64,000 bases of DNA from positions 186,001 through 250,000 of the forward strand of contig CAXXSS010000004.1 of NCBI GenBank assembly GCA_963676865.2. The letters are read 5' to 3'. Below the pieces are notes generated by a model, which worked only from the letters and a program-made list of their open reading frames with translations, searched no databases and was not told the origin of the DNA. Below are positions 34,110-43,593 of this stretch, one piece after another. The translations under genes were made by a program, and so were the position numbers. The first letter of the stretch is position 1. Each line of letters begins with the position of its first letter. This DNA comes from JAAYUD01 sp963676865. GTDB taxonomy: Bacteria; Bacteroidota; Bacteroidia; Bacteroidales; Bacteroidaceae.

Positions 34110-35742
34110 TACTGCGTTTGGGCGTTTTTTCAAATTCTTCAGGGTATACCTTTATTTTATTTATCTGGCTATAGTTGGGGAGGCCCTCATTTAATTGTAT
34201 ACGGTTTTCTTCCATTATTTTTTCAATGCCAGCATTGTCTAGTCCATGAGCAAAAGCATCTTCAAAATCGGGATAGATGAGTGCTACCAATTTAGAGTTT
34301 TGTTGTACAATAACACTTTCTGATATATAAGGAAGCGTATTGAGTCTGTCCTCAATTTCTTCGGGATAAATATTTTGTCCGTTCGAACTCAACAACATTG
34401 TCTTGGAACGCCCTTTTAAGTAAAGGTTTCCATCCGTATCTATTAATCCTAAGTCGCCTGTATGTAGCCATCCGTTTTCGTCTAGCACTTCTTTGGTAGC
34501 ATCTTCTCTTTTGTAATACCCCAACATCACATTAGCTCCTCGGCACACCACTTCGCCCACCGTATTGTAAGGGTCGGGTGAAAGTATCTTCAGTTCCATT
34601 CTGTCAATGCATCGTCCACATGAATACTTGGCAAATGTATCCCACGGAGCATAGCTGATGAGCGGGGCGCATTCAGTCATACCATATCCTACGGTGTAAG
34701 GGAAATGAATACTGTGCAAGAAGCTTTCTACTTCTCGGTTGAATGGGGCTCCTCCTAAGATAAGCTCGCAGAAGCGTCCGCCGAAAGCATTGACAATCTT
34801 TTCACGTACGGCAGTTTTTATCTTGTCGTTGATAATAGGTACCTTGAGCAGTATTTTCATTTGTGGCGTTTGCAGATGCGGCAATATCGATTTCTTTATA
34901 ATCTTTTCAATGATAAGCGGTACAGCGACAATGAAATGAGGTTTAATTTCTGCAAAAGCCTGGAATACTATTTTAGGGGTCGGCATTCGGGTGAGGAAAT
35001 AAATGTGACATCCGTTGCATACTTCATATAGAAATTCGAAAGCCATACCATACATGTGCGCCATGGGTAGCATCGATACTACCACGTTGCCACTACTTAA
35101 AGGCAAGTGATCGAGTGCAAATTGAACATTCGACCAAATGGCTCTGAATGGTAACATCACACCTTTTGAATAGCTTGTTGTTCCTGAAGTATAGTTGATA
35201 AGAGCCAACTCTTCCGGACTGTCTTTATAATATGATATATGCTCTATTCTGAAGTTCTTGGGGTATTTCTTGCCGAAAAGTTCATTCAGGTGTTCACGGG
35301 CATAATCGAGTTTTTTATTTCTTGATACCAATATCGAAAAGTCATTGATGAGAATGATGCCTTCGAGCATCGGCATTACCGCTTCGTTGAGATTCTCCCA
35401 CACGACGTCGCCAACAAATAGCATTTTCGCTTCCGAATGATTTACGATAGAATGAATATTGTCTGCCTTGAATTCATGGAGAATGGGCACAGCAATAGCT
35501 CCATAAGTTAGTACGCTTAGAAAGGCCACACCCCAATGCGATGAGTTTCGACCACAAATGGCTACCTTGTCACCTTTTTGCACTCCACTCTCTTCCAATA
35601 TAATATGTATCTTCTCTATTTTGCGTGCGACGTCTTTATATTGTAATGTCGTGCCTTTATAATCTGTCAATGCATCTAAATCCCAATTCTTTTTGATGCT
35701 TTCTTCAAGTAATTTGTTAAAACTAATGATTGCCTCGTCCAT
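34075..35742 (-). CDS. AMP-dependent synthetase/ligase (long-chain acyl-CoA synthetase-like)
   Basis: 555 residues from the ATG at 35742 (MDEAIISFNKLLEES). An ATG four codons earlier (35754) is possible; the TTG at 35772 overlaps the promoter and is excluded. Motifs: P-loop INYTSGTTSYSKGVM, GYGMTECAPLISY, WLHTGDLGLIDTDGNLYLKG in blocks, and the C-terminal Lys near IKRF. The enzyme adenylates a carboxylic acid, probably a fatty acid, for CoA or ACP transfer. No transmembrane segments. Substrate not determined. Confidence 0.88.
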   Translation of the reverse strand: MDEAIISFNKLLEESIKKNWDLDALTDYKGTTLQYKDVARKIEKIHIILEESGVQKGDKVAICGRNSSHWGVAFLSVLTYGAIAVPILHEFKADNIHSIVNHSEAKMLFVGDVVWENLNEAVMPMLEGIILINDFSILVSRNKKLDYAREHLNELFGKKYPKNFRIEHISYYKDSPEELALINYTSGTTSYSKGVMLPFRAIWSNVQFALDHLPLSSGNVVVSMLPMAHMYGMAFEFLYEVCNGCHIYFLTRMPTPKIVFQAFAEIKPHFIVAVPLIIEKIIKKSILPHLQTPQMKILLKVPIINDKIKTAVREKIVNAFGGRFCELILGGAPFNREVESFLHSIHFPYTVGYGMTECAPLISYAPWDTFAKYSCGRCIDRMELKILSPDPYNTVGEVVCRGANVMLGYYKREDATKEVLDENGWLHTGDLGLIDTDGNLYLKGRSKTMLLSSNGQNIYPEEIEDRLNTLPYISESVIVQQNSKLVALIYPDFEDAFAHGLDNAGIEKIMEENRIQLNEGLPNYSQINKIKVYPEEFEKTPKRSIKRFLYQEAKG

Positions 35743-35769
35743 ATTGTTTCGCATTAATATTTCTGGCGA

Positions 35770-35801
35770 CAAAGATAGTGCATACCTTGTTCAATACCAA
35801 A
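35770..35801 (-). promoter_or_regulatory. promoter of the acyl-CoA synthetase-like gene
   Basis: On the minus strand TTTG (35801-35798), 20 bp, TATCTTTG (35777-35770). An IS1595 element lies 92 bp upstream of the TTTG box and leaves the promoter intact. Confidence 0.75.
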
Positions 35802-35893
35802 GTAATTATGTAAATTTAATTGTCTATCTAACTAATTTATTGGCCGAAATTCGTTGTTAGAATAAATAAATCAGGTGGTTACATGTTTCCAAT

Positions 35894-36965
35894 GGCTATA
35901 GTTAATTATTGCGTTGCAAAATCAGTTTTTATTATCTACCATCGATATTCGGAGGAGTCCGGCAGCATGATCTGTTTCATTCTTCAGGAGTGTTTCAACG
36001 ACCTTGAACCAGTTCAAATAGTTCTGTAGATATTTCGTAGCCACTCCCCAAAAGGTTGAAGCGATCCATTTTTTCAGCCTGTTATGGAGGGAATTTACAT
36101 GTTGTATGTGAAACCTTTCAAGTTTTACCCGCTGTTTCAAGTCCCCCCTGAGCACAACATGTTTCAGCCGATTGTCATTTGCGTATCCCTTATAGCTTGT
36201 ATGTCCATCTGAACACAGAACCACATCCTCCGGTAGGGGCGTATGCAGACTTTCCGTTATATCTTTCTTGGTAAGGCGTCCCTTTCCGCAGCATGTCATA
36301 TTCAAATCGTTCTTCCGATCAGTAGTTACTATCACCTTGGTCTTGTTGTTAGATATGCCCGAACTATTGGAGTCGCTGCCCCTTTTACGGGCAGGACGTT
36401 CCAAATGCCGATTTCCTTTCTCTGATTCCTCGAAAAAAGTTTCATCGCTTTCCACTATACCCGAAAAAGAACTGCCTTCATCTTGTTTGAACGTACCCAA
36501 AATCTTGTGTCGCCAGTCAAAAGCCGTTTTCTTGTTGATTTTAAGCGAGGAGGAAATATTGTCCAAAGACTTCTGGTCAGACATCAGTTCCAAATAGCGA
36601 CCTACCAATTCCTTTTTGTGAAGCCCTTCCTGCCAAGTTCCGGTATATTCGGTGAATGTGCGCCTACAATCTTTGCACTTGAAGCGTTGAGCACCTTTGT
36701 CCTTGCCAAAACGATAATAATGTTTGCCACCACAATGAGGACAACTACCTTGCTTGTTCAGTAACTGGAACAGACGAGGAGAAGGAGAAGCCGATACGAT
36801 TTTTGACGATAAGGCGGAAACCAGAGACACACGTTCTCCTAAAGGAAGAGACAGCGCAGCGACTAATATTTCTTGATAGGTCATAACTTCTGAAGTTTTA
36901 CGAGGACAAAAATACAAAAAATTAGGTATATCTACCATTTTACAACGCAATAATTAACTATAGCC
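35894..36965 (-). mobile_element. IS1595-family insertion sequence (about 1072 bp)
   Basis: Inverted ends GGCTATAGTTAATTATTGCG (35894-35913) match the complement of the right end (36946-36965), with further imperfect pairing inward. GTTTCCAAT is directly repeated at 35885-35893 and 36966-36974. This is a 9-bp repeat, or an 8-bp target duplication (usual for IS1595) plus one element base. One transposase gene on the minus strand. Confidence 0.88.
35922..36884 (-). CDS. IS1595-family transposase (ISXO2-like DDE)
   Basis: 320 residues from the ATG at 36884 (MTYQEILVAALSLP); a longer frame to 36950 runs through the -7 element TATTTTTG (36914-36907) and the terminal repeat. An N-terminal zinc ribbon has CPHCGG and CKDCRRTF. 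The ISXO2-like catalytic part contains IVESDETFFEES (D), VVLCSDGHTSYKGY (D) and FHIQHVNSLHNRLKKWI (N/H in place of the final Glu region). Appears intact. Confidence 0.92.
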   Translation of the reverse strand: MTYQEILVAALSLPLGERVSLVSALSSKIVSASPSPRLFQLLNKQGSCPHCGGKHYYRFGKDKGAQRFKCKDCRRTFTEYTGTWQEGLHKKELVGRYLELMSDQKSLDNISSSLKINKKTAFDWRHKILGTFKQDEGSSFSGIVESDETFFEESEKGNRHLERPARKRGSDSNSSGISNNKTKVIVTTDRKNDLNMTCCGKGRLTKKDITESLHTPLPEDVVLCSDGHTSYKGYANDNRLKHVVLRGDLKQRVKLERFHIQHVNSLHNRLKKWIASTFWGVATKYLQNYLNWFKVVETLLKNETDHAAGLLRISMVDNKN

Positions 36966-37178
36966 GTTTCCAATTTGGTTGAAAAACAGGTCTGATGTGA
37001 TGACTAGTGATTGTTTTGCGGTTATTTACTCTCCCTCTGGGATGTATAATATCCTCTTTTGTCTCTTCTTGCTTTGATAGTTGATACGTATTTGTGGAAT
37101 AAATCTCAATTTTCTTATCTGTATGGTATGGCTTGCCAATACTAATATTTATATTTGCACTACATTATATAGATAACA

Positions 37179-38066
37179 ATGAAAAATAAATCTGGTATGA
37201 AGGTATTAATCAAATGTTCTATGGCATGTTCTCATAGCAAAAGATATTTATTTCTATTCGTTATATGCAGCTTTTCTCTATTGTGGGCACAAGCACAAAC
37301 TGCTCCATCGGTACAGATATCAAAAGCGGAGAAGGTAACATCTTCTCAATGGAAAAACAAGCGTATTGTTATACTGGGAGATTCAATGACTGATAAATGC
37401 CGTGTCGGGACCACTTGCGTGTGGTGGGAATATTTGTGCCGTTTGTTGAACTTTAGGCCAATGGTGTATGGTCAGAATGGAGACGATTGGATAGGAATTT
37501 ACCAACAGGTGGTAAAGATGCATAGTGAACTTGGGAATAATATTGATGCTATTTTCATCTTTGCCGGTACGAATGATTATAATGAAAATACTCCGATAGG
37601 CTGTTTTTATGATGAAACGAAACAAGAGGTAAATCGGAACGGTCGTTTGGTGAACTGTTTATATAAAAGTCCGATCCTTGTCGATTCAACTTTTTGCGGA
37701 CGTATTAATAAGGTGTTGTCGTACATAAAGAAAAATTATCCAGCCAAACAGGTTGTGCTGATGACGCCTATACACCGAGGTTTTGCTAAATTTAGCGAAG
37801 ACAATGTACAGCCTGACGAAAATTACAGCAACGAGCGTGGGGTGTATATCGATGCTTATGTGAGAGTACTGAAACAGGCAAGTTCCAATTGGTCGGTGCC
37901 TATAATTGACTTGTTTTCTCTATCGGGGCTTTATCCTTTATACGATTCAAACATGATGTATTTTCACAATGCTGCCACAGATCGTTTACATCCTAATGCA
38001 AATGGCGATTATAGACTAGCCAAGACATTACAATATCAGTTATTGGCATTGCCTTGCTCATTCTAG
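37179..38066 (+). CDS. secreted SGNH/GDSL hydrolase
   Basis: 295 residues. An N-terminal signal (YLFLFVICSFSLLWAQAQ) is preceded by a basic region; a second ATG at residue 7 is equally possible. Block I ILGDSMTDK carries the catalytic Ser, block III FAGTNDYNEN the Asn, block V DRLHPNANGDYRLA the Asp and His. It is an esterase or carbohydrate/lipid deacetylase of the SGNH superfamily acting in the periplasm or outside. No PUL (SusC/SusD) genes are adjacent, so the substrate is unknown. Confidence 0.87.
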   Translation: MKNKSGMKVLIKCSMACSHSKRYLFLFVICSFSLLWAQAQTAPSVQISKAEKVTSSQWKNKRIVILGDSMTDKCRVGTTCVWWEYLCRLLNFRPMVYGQNGDDWIGIYQQVVKMHSELGNNIDAIFIFAGTNDYNENTPIGCFYDETKQEVNRNGRLVNCLYKSPILVDSTFCGRINKVLSYIKKNYPAKQVVLMTPIHRGFAKFSEDNVQPDENYSNERGVYIDAYVRVLKQASSNWSVPIIDLFSLSGLYPLYDSNMMYFHNAATDRLHPNANGDYRLAKTLQYQLLALPCSF

Positions 38067-38123
38067 ACGCAGAGTAGAATCAAATCAATCTTTTATGTTA
38101 TTTGTGCTAATATAACTCCGATA

Positions 38124-38723
38124 TTATATCGTTTTAATAATATTTTCTATTGGTAGACGTGATTTAGCCGTCATTGTCGGTTGGTTAGAGTCGTCTTCTG
38201 CTCTGTATCCTAATGCTACTGCAAACAAAGGTTTGTAGCCATCCAAGTGCATTATGCGGTCATACCCCTCCTTTTGAATACCTTCCATCGGTGTCGAGTC
38301 AATTCCCATTGATGAGCAAGCGCCGAGAAAAAATCCTAGAGAAAGATAAACTTGGTGTTGTAACCATGATTTTATTTCGAATTCTGGCAATAGCTTTATA
38401 TGCGTATTGTAATAAGTTACAGCAACTTCTGGTAAATATTGCTCTATTTGCTCTTCAAATTTGGCAATATTGTCTATTGCATAAAATATCACCAAATGAC
38501 TTGCATCGTTCACTTTATGTTCATTAAAATATGAAACACTGGCAAGTTCGTTTTTTGTATTCTGATCTTCTATGAAAACAAACTTCCATGGTTGGCTATT
38601 TATAGAAGAGGGGCTTAGTCTTAAAACTTGTTTTAGCTCTTTAATCTTTTCATTTGGAATTCGTTTGCTCGAATTGTACTTTTTTGTTGTGTATCTGTTT
38701 TTTGCTATATCTAAGAAACTCAT
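38124..38723 (-). CDS. nitroreductase-family NAD(P)H-dependent oxidoreductase
   Basis: 199 residues from the ATG at 38723 (MSFLDIAKNRYTTKKY); the longer frame to 38768 adds a non-conserved leader. FMN-binding signatures: RYTTKKYNSSKRI at the start, LSPSSINSQPWKFVFIED, and GACSSMGIDSTPMEG near the C-terminal third. Resembles NfsB/YdgI-type FMN nitroreductases, which reduce quinones or nitro compounds with NAD(P)H. Monocistronic. Confidence 0.9.
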   Translation of the reverse strand: MSFLDIAKNRYTTKKYNSSKRIPNEKIKELKQVLRLSPSSINSQPWKFVFIEDQNTKNELASVSYFNEHKVNDASHLVIFYAIDNIAKFEEQIEQYLPEVAVTYYNTHIKLLPEFEIKSWLQHQVYLSLGFFLGACSSMGIDSTPMEGIQKEGYDRIMHLDGYKPLFAVALGYRAEDDSNQPTMTAKSRLPIENIIKTI

Positions 38724-38842
38724 TGTAGTAAAATTTAAATTAAACGATCGTTTTATAATTGCAAACATAACTATAGTTTTTTATATCTGCAAGCCCTGCT
38801 GTTCTTTTAATATAAATGAATTTGTACACGATTTTATCATTG

Positions 38843-38988
38843 GCTGACATACGGTTAATTTTTTGCAAGGCAAAATAAGAAATAAAAGATGAGAGCGATG
38901 CCATAGACAAAACTAACATACGACAATTTTGCTGATCCCACAGGCTTTAAAGTGTTTGTGGTGCCGTATTAATAATACTTATGCTTAG
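38843..38988 (-). repeat. dispersed non-coding repeat, copy 2
   Basis: Read on the minus strand from 38988, the order CTAAGCATAAGTATTAT, AGCCTG, CAAAATTGTCGTATGTTAG, TTTTGC, CGTATGTCAGC parallels the plus strand from 19689 to about 19835. It begins at the very 3' end of the TamB-like gene, whose stop lies inside the first 17-bp word. Confidence 0.6.
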
Positions 38989-41900
38989 TCTCCCTGTGAG
39001 CCATTTCCTTTTTTATCTGCGTCTTTTGTACGCAATTGTGTATTATCTTTGCGTTTGTTCTTGTTGGGAAGAGCCTTCATCTTGAAACGATTCCAGAAAA
39101 ACAATTCGCGCCATTTATCAAAGTCTTTTTGTAGGATAATACCTACACCTTGCGTTGTGAGATTGGTTTTGGTGTAGTATCGGTCATTTGTTTCGTTGTA
39201 TGTCTTCAACCTGATTGTACCCGTACGGTTTAGAAGGAGTTCGGCCACGAAGTCGCTAACAAAGTTAGAATTGGTCAAAGGATTGTCCCGATATCCGAAA
39301 TTTCCGTTGACTATTAATCTATTGTTCAGTAGACGTCCCGATAACATTCCTTCTATATCCATCTCATTCCATCCATTTTGTCCGGTACTCAGGTTGGTAC
39401 CGAAGTTCCAATTCTTAATGTTTATTTGAGATAAAATATTATTCAATTGCCCTGAAATTGTTGATGACAAGACAGATGACATCATATTGGAGTTTTGTGT
39501 AGTAGCATTTGATGATGTGTTTTCTTGAGTATAGAATTTACCGATACCAAGTAAATAAAGAATTTGGGTATTCATTTGTTCGTCTGTCGCTATATAATTC
39601 CTTACTAATGTCTGTATCTCGTCTTGTTCATTAGGCAATTCTAGATTAAAGTTGATAGTCGGGTGGGGCAGAAGTCCCGTCAGATACATCAAACAATTGA
39701 CTCTGACATTTGTTTGCTTTACAATATTCGATGCCGAAGGAATTAAGTCTGTAAGCGAAGCCGAGTTCACGATATACGATGCTTGAACATTGAGAGTGGC
39801 ATCGAGCGGTGCACCCGAAAAGGTTATTGTACTTCCAGATTTAATAGTGAAATCTTTGCGTATGACCTGTTGGAGACTGAATTTATAATCTCCTTCGTTG
39901 ATCGTATAGGTTCCAAACATTCGGAATGCACCTTTATTATAAAATTCACAGCGGATATTTCCGCTTCCTCTCGCCGTAATATTATCTCCTGCCAATGGAT
40001 CCATGATGATCTTTAATGTGGCATCGGGCGTTGCATTTACTTGTAGATTAAGATGAATGTCATTTGATATGTTGCCGAATGTATTATTTACCTCGGGAGT
40101 TGCAACATCAATGCTATCTGCATTTCTTCGTGGAGTTTTGTCAACGAAAGTAATGAACTGGTTATTAATAGCCGAAGAAGTATTTCGGTTTATATATACA
40201 AATGTGGAATTGCTATTTGTCTTGATGGCAGAAGTGATGTCAAGTCCTTTACCTACTCCTCCTTGCAAATTTACATTTCCTGTTGCATATATTTTTCCAT
40301 AGAAAGGCAAGTATTCAGTCTCGTGCGTATTCATTACCAACATGTCTTTCAATCCTAAACGAATATGATAATCGAAATTTTTAAGATATTTGAATGTTAT
40401 GAGCCCGTTAGCAACACCTTCGTGTCCCTCAGGGTCGTATATTTTAGAATCGTTCAAAGCGATACTTGTGGGGGTGATATGGACCGAATCTTTTAATTCG
40501 ACGTAAGTATTAAGAAGTCCGATCTTTGCCTTAGCATCAGCCATAACACTACCATTGAGATTTAATTGACTGAATTTGCCGAAAAGACGCATCTTGCCGG
40601 TGGCACGTCCGCTGAAATCGTCAAAAATAGAAGCTATGTAGTGATGGATCATTTTTAGATTTGTATTTTGAGCCTCAATATTTAAATCCAGTCCGTCCTT
40701 TGGATGGAGTGGATAAAGATAGCCCGTGACGTGGGTCTTTGAAATATTCGGTTCGCTGAGGTGTGCATCCAAACTGATTCCTTGACGTTCGTCATCCCAT
40801 GCTGCGATAATAGTGCCGTCGCCCAAAGGGCCGTTATTTAATGAAAAGTCACGTACCGATAGTAACCCATTGAGTTGAGGTTCTTGCATGGTATTGCACA
40901 CATTTATTTTACCACTGATTTCGGCTTTGAAGTCTACATCTTCAAAATTGAGGATCTTAAATAAATAGGTAAGGTTGATGTCTTTCATTTCGACTTTTAG
41001 CGTATCGGTAGGAGTCTTTGAAGCTCTTCCGTCAACATGTATAAAGCGGTCGTTGTGGCTAAAAGAGAAGTTATTTACTTCAACTAAGTCTTTATCGAGC
41101 ATTACTTTCGATGGATGTACTTGCCATGTCGTATCATTAATAATCACATCACTCGGCTTAATTTGGATAAAAGCTTTAAGATGATTCCGATTTGTCGATT
41201 TTAAGAAATGGGTCACAGAGAACAAATCTCCGCTATAGGTTTGTTCTGAGTTGTTACCCCAACTGAGCGTTGTGCTCAATGAGTCGTTGTGGGCGTAAGT
41301 ATTGAATTTATAGCTCATTGCTCCATGCTTTCTCATTTGATTGAAACTGATCAAAGAGTGTAGCTTGTTGGAAGGATTTTCACAAAGCAAGTATCCTGAT
41401 TGATATTCGCTGTTTTTGTATTTTATCTCCGGTAAGAATCCTTCTACGAAGATGCTGTTTGTGTTTTCGTTAATCGAGCCTGAAATACGTGAATATGAAT
41501 TTATTTGGAGTGGTATATCAAATAAAGCCGGCAGAAAATCAGTATTGAAAATATCGAGATGAAACTTGTAGTTATCTTTAAAGCTCGATGATGTTGATGT
41601 TGGGACCAATGAAGGTAAATAGAGATTGATCATTCTTTTTATTCCCGAACTAAGATTGTTGTAATGAAAATGACCTTTTACTTGAGCATTCATAACCTCT
41701 GATTGAATCGTGAGATTCTTTTCTCCATTATTTATCGAAGAATTGATTAACATATTCTTCAAAAAATACTGTTTGGTGGGTGAAGAAAAAGAAAGACTGT
41801 CAATGCTGATATCACCTAGCATATTATCGAGAGATGCACCAGAAACATTTGCTTTTAGTCTGACAGAAAATTCGGCATTCTTGTATTTGTCTGTGAGGCT

Positions 41901-43421
41901 CAAATTGTTTGGTTTGAACTTACTTATTTGAGCATAGATGTTGATATTCGGTACTTTATTGGCAAAGTTTGCTTTTCCATTTAATAAAAGGCTTCCATTA
42001 GGGTCGTTAAGATTGATTTTACCGTCAAAGCCTCCGTTTTGATATAATCCATCTAAGGTAATGTTTTTATAATAATAGTTATTGTAACAGAAAGATGATA
42101 TAACTCCTTTTGCTATTACAGAAGGAAAACGCTGTTTCGTATTGTAGACTGTGTTAATATTTAGGTTAAAGCTTGATTTTCCCCATTTTTTGTCGCCTGT
42201 TAATTTTGCAATATTCAGATTTGTGGCTACCAGACTACCCTTGCAAGAATAAGTAGTTTGTCTGTGCCCTAATTCGATATCTGTTTTAAGAGTCCCTTCC
42301 GATATCTTTAATAATCCTAGTATAGCAATTTGTGAAGTATAGCCCGATAGTCTTCCTCTGAAAGAAACATCTCCTAAATCTGAAAGAATGTTAGATACTT
42401 TACTCGGTTTATTCGAGAAATTCTTTACTATAAATTGAAGCCCTTCTTTATTGACAGATAGTTGTGGGAGATTCAAAGAGAAAAAGGCATTTTTCAATTC
42501 TGTTATTTTTCTTACTGATCCATTCAGTCGTATCTGCATTTTTCTGCCGGCATCAACTGTGATGTGCGAAATAGAAAGTTGGTTTACCGCACCTTGAGCT
42601 TTCAGAGAAAAGTTGATCTTGTCTTTGAAATCTTTTAGAGAAGGAACAAACATTGAAATGTCGTGCAGGGTAATATAAGATAGGGGCCGAGTAGCAATCT
42701 TGAATTTTACTTGGTTCGCAAAATGCTTGAAGGAACCAAGACTATCATAGGTTAGGATAATATCTTCAGTCTGGAGATGTGTATGGGGCAAACTTAATGC
42801 AAAATCACGGATGACCATACGGTGGGTGTTTGCTGCTGCTCTTAATGTCAGTTTATTGATGGAAAGTCCACTTTCGGCATCAAAGCCTAAACGTTTTATG
42901 CCAAAGTTTATAGAATCGTTGCGTAAACATTTGATGGATAACGTTGCTGAAATATTGTGCAACCGTACATGCGAGAGATTAAACTTTTGAGGGGTCTGTC
43001 TTTCAGAAAAAATATCATACGAGAAGAGACCTCGCCGCATGATAATGGAGTTAATCTTTAAATCGATATGAGAGGGCTTGTTGTCTTCCTTTTTAGATTT
43101 AAAAGTATCGACAATAAATTGATAATTGGGAATGGATTTGGGAGTTTGTTTGTTGAGGCGGACGTTGAAACCGAATAGCTGGATACTATGAACTCTAACA
43201 ATTCCTTTAAATAAAGGGATAATTTCAAATTTGGCAGTAAAGCGTGTTGCATTAAACAATTCATGCTTGGAACGGTCGTTGACTTTGAAGTCATCTATGA
43301 TAATACGGTTGAATATACCTATGTTGATCTGCCCGATGGAAACTTCTGTTTGAAGTTTTTCGGATAACTCATGTGCTACCGACATGGCTATAAATCGTTG
43401 AATAAAAGGGATATTCAACAA
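38985..43421 (-). CDS. TamB-like translocation/assembly module protein (DUF490)
   Basis: At least 1478 residues. The long repetitive beta-strand body and the C-terminal DUF490 block (GDNITARGSGNIRCEF, GTYTINEGDYKFSLQ, and GIGKFYTQE) mark the TamB/YtfN family, which spans the periplasm and moves phospholipid or assists outer-membrane protein assembly. The coordinates start at the first standard codon, a TTG at 43421, but the open frame continues upstream and encodes an inner-membrane anchor (HWLVGIILGVYIGTFILL) with no ATG, GTG or TTG. The likely true start is ATC at 43493, preceded by TATTTTTG at 43527-43520. Confidence 0.88.
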   Translation of the reverse strand: MLNIPFIQRFIAMSVAHELSEKLQTEVSIGQINIGIFNRIIIDDFKVNDRSKHELFNATRFTAKFEIIPLFKGIVRVHSIQLFGFNVRLNKQTPKSIPNYQFIVDTFKSKKEDNKPSHIDLKINSIIMRRGLFSYDIFSERQTPQKFNLSHVRLHNISATLSIKCLRNDSINFGIKRLGFDAESGLSINKLTLRAAANTHRMVIRDFALSLPHTHLQTEDIILTYDSLGSFKHFANQVKFKIATRPLSYITLHDISMFVPSLKDFKDKINFSLKAQGAVNQLSISHITVDAGRKMQIRLNGSVRKITELKNAFFSLNLPQLSVNKEGLQFIVKNFSNKPSKVSNILSDLGDVSFRGRLSGYTSQIAILGLLKISEGTLKTDIELGHRQTTYSCKGSLVATNLNIAKLTGDKKWGKSSFNLNINTVYNTKQRFPSVIAKGVISSFCYNNYYYKNITLDGLYQNGGFDGKINLNDPNGSLLLNGKANFANKVPNINIYAQISKFKPNNLSLTDKYKNAEFSVRLKANVSGASLDNMLGDISIDSLSFSSPTKQYFLKNMLINSSINNGEKNLTIQSEVMNAQVKGHFHYNNLSSGIKRMINLYLPSLVPTSTSSSFKDNYKFHLDIFNTDFLPALFDIPLQINSYSRISGSINENTNSIFVEGFLPEIKYKNSEYQSGYLLCENPSNKLHSLISFNQMRKHGAMSYKFNTYAHNDSLSTTLSWGNNSEQTYSGDLFSVTHFLKSTNRNHLKAFIQIKPSDVIINDTTWQVHPSKVMLDKDLVEVNNFSFSHNDRFIHVDGRASKTPTDTLKVEMKDINLTYLFKILNFEDVDFKAEISGKINVCNTMQEPQLNGLLSVRDFSLNNGPLGDGTIIAAWDDERQGISLDAHLSEPNISKTHVTGYLYPLHPKDGLDLNIEAQNTNLKMIHHYIASIFDDFSGRATGKMRLFGKFSQLNLNGSVMADAKAKIGLLNTYVELKDSVHITPTSIALNDSKIYDPEGHEGVANGLITFKYLKNFDYHIRLGLKDMLVMNTHETEYLPFYGKIYATGNVNLQGGVGKGLDITSAIKTNSNSTFVYINRNTSSAINNQFITFVDKTPRRNADSIDVATPEVNNTFGNISNDIHLNLQVNATPDATLKIIMDPLAGDNITARGSGNIRCEFYNKGAFRMFGTYTINEGDYKFSLQQVIRKDFTIKSGSTITFSGAPLDATLNVQASYIVNSASLTDLIPSASNIVKQTNVRVNCLMYLTGLLPHPTINFNLELPNEQDEIQTLVRNYIATDEQMNTQILYLLGIGKFYTQENTSSNATTQNSNMMSSVLSSTISGQLNNILSQINIKNWNFGTNLSTGQNGWNEMDIEGMLSGRLLNNRLIVNGNFGYRDNPLTNSNFVSDFVAELLLNRTGTIRLKTYNETNDRYYTKTNLTTQGVGIILQKDFDKWRELFFWNRFKMKALPNKNKRKDNTQLRTKDADKKGNGSQGD

Positions 43422-43593
43422 AATGAATGTGCCGATATATACTCCTAAAATGATACCGACTAGCCAATGAACAATCTTTTTTATCTTTTTGATGGTGCTA
43501 TTGTTTTTGTTTTAGTCTACAAAAATATAAAAATTGTCGTTACGAATAGTACTTTTATTATTACTTTTGCATGGTTTTAATAATTTATTAGAG

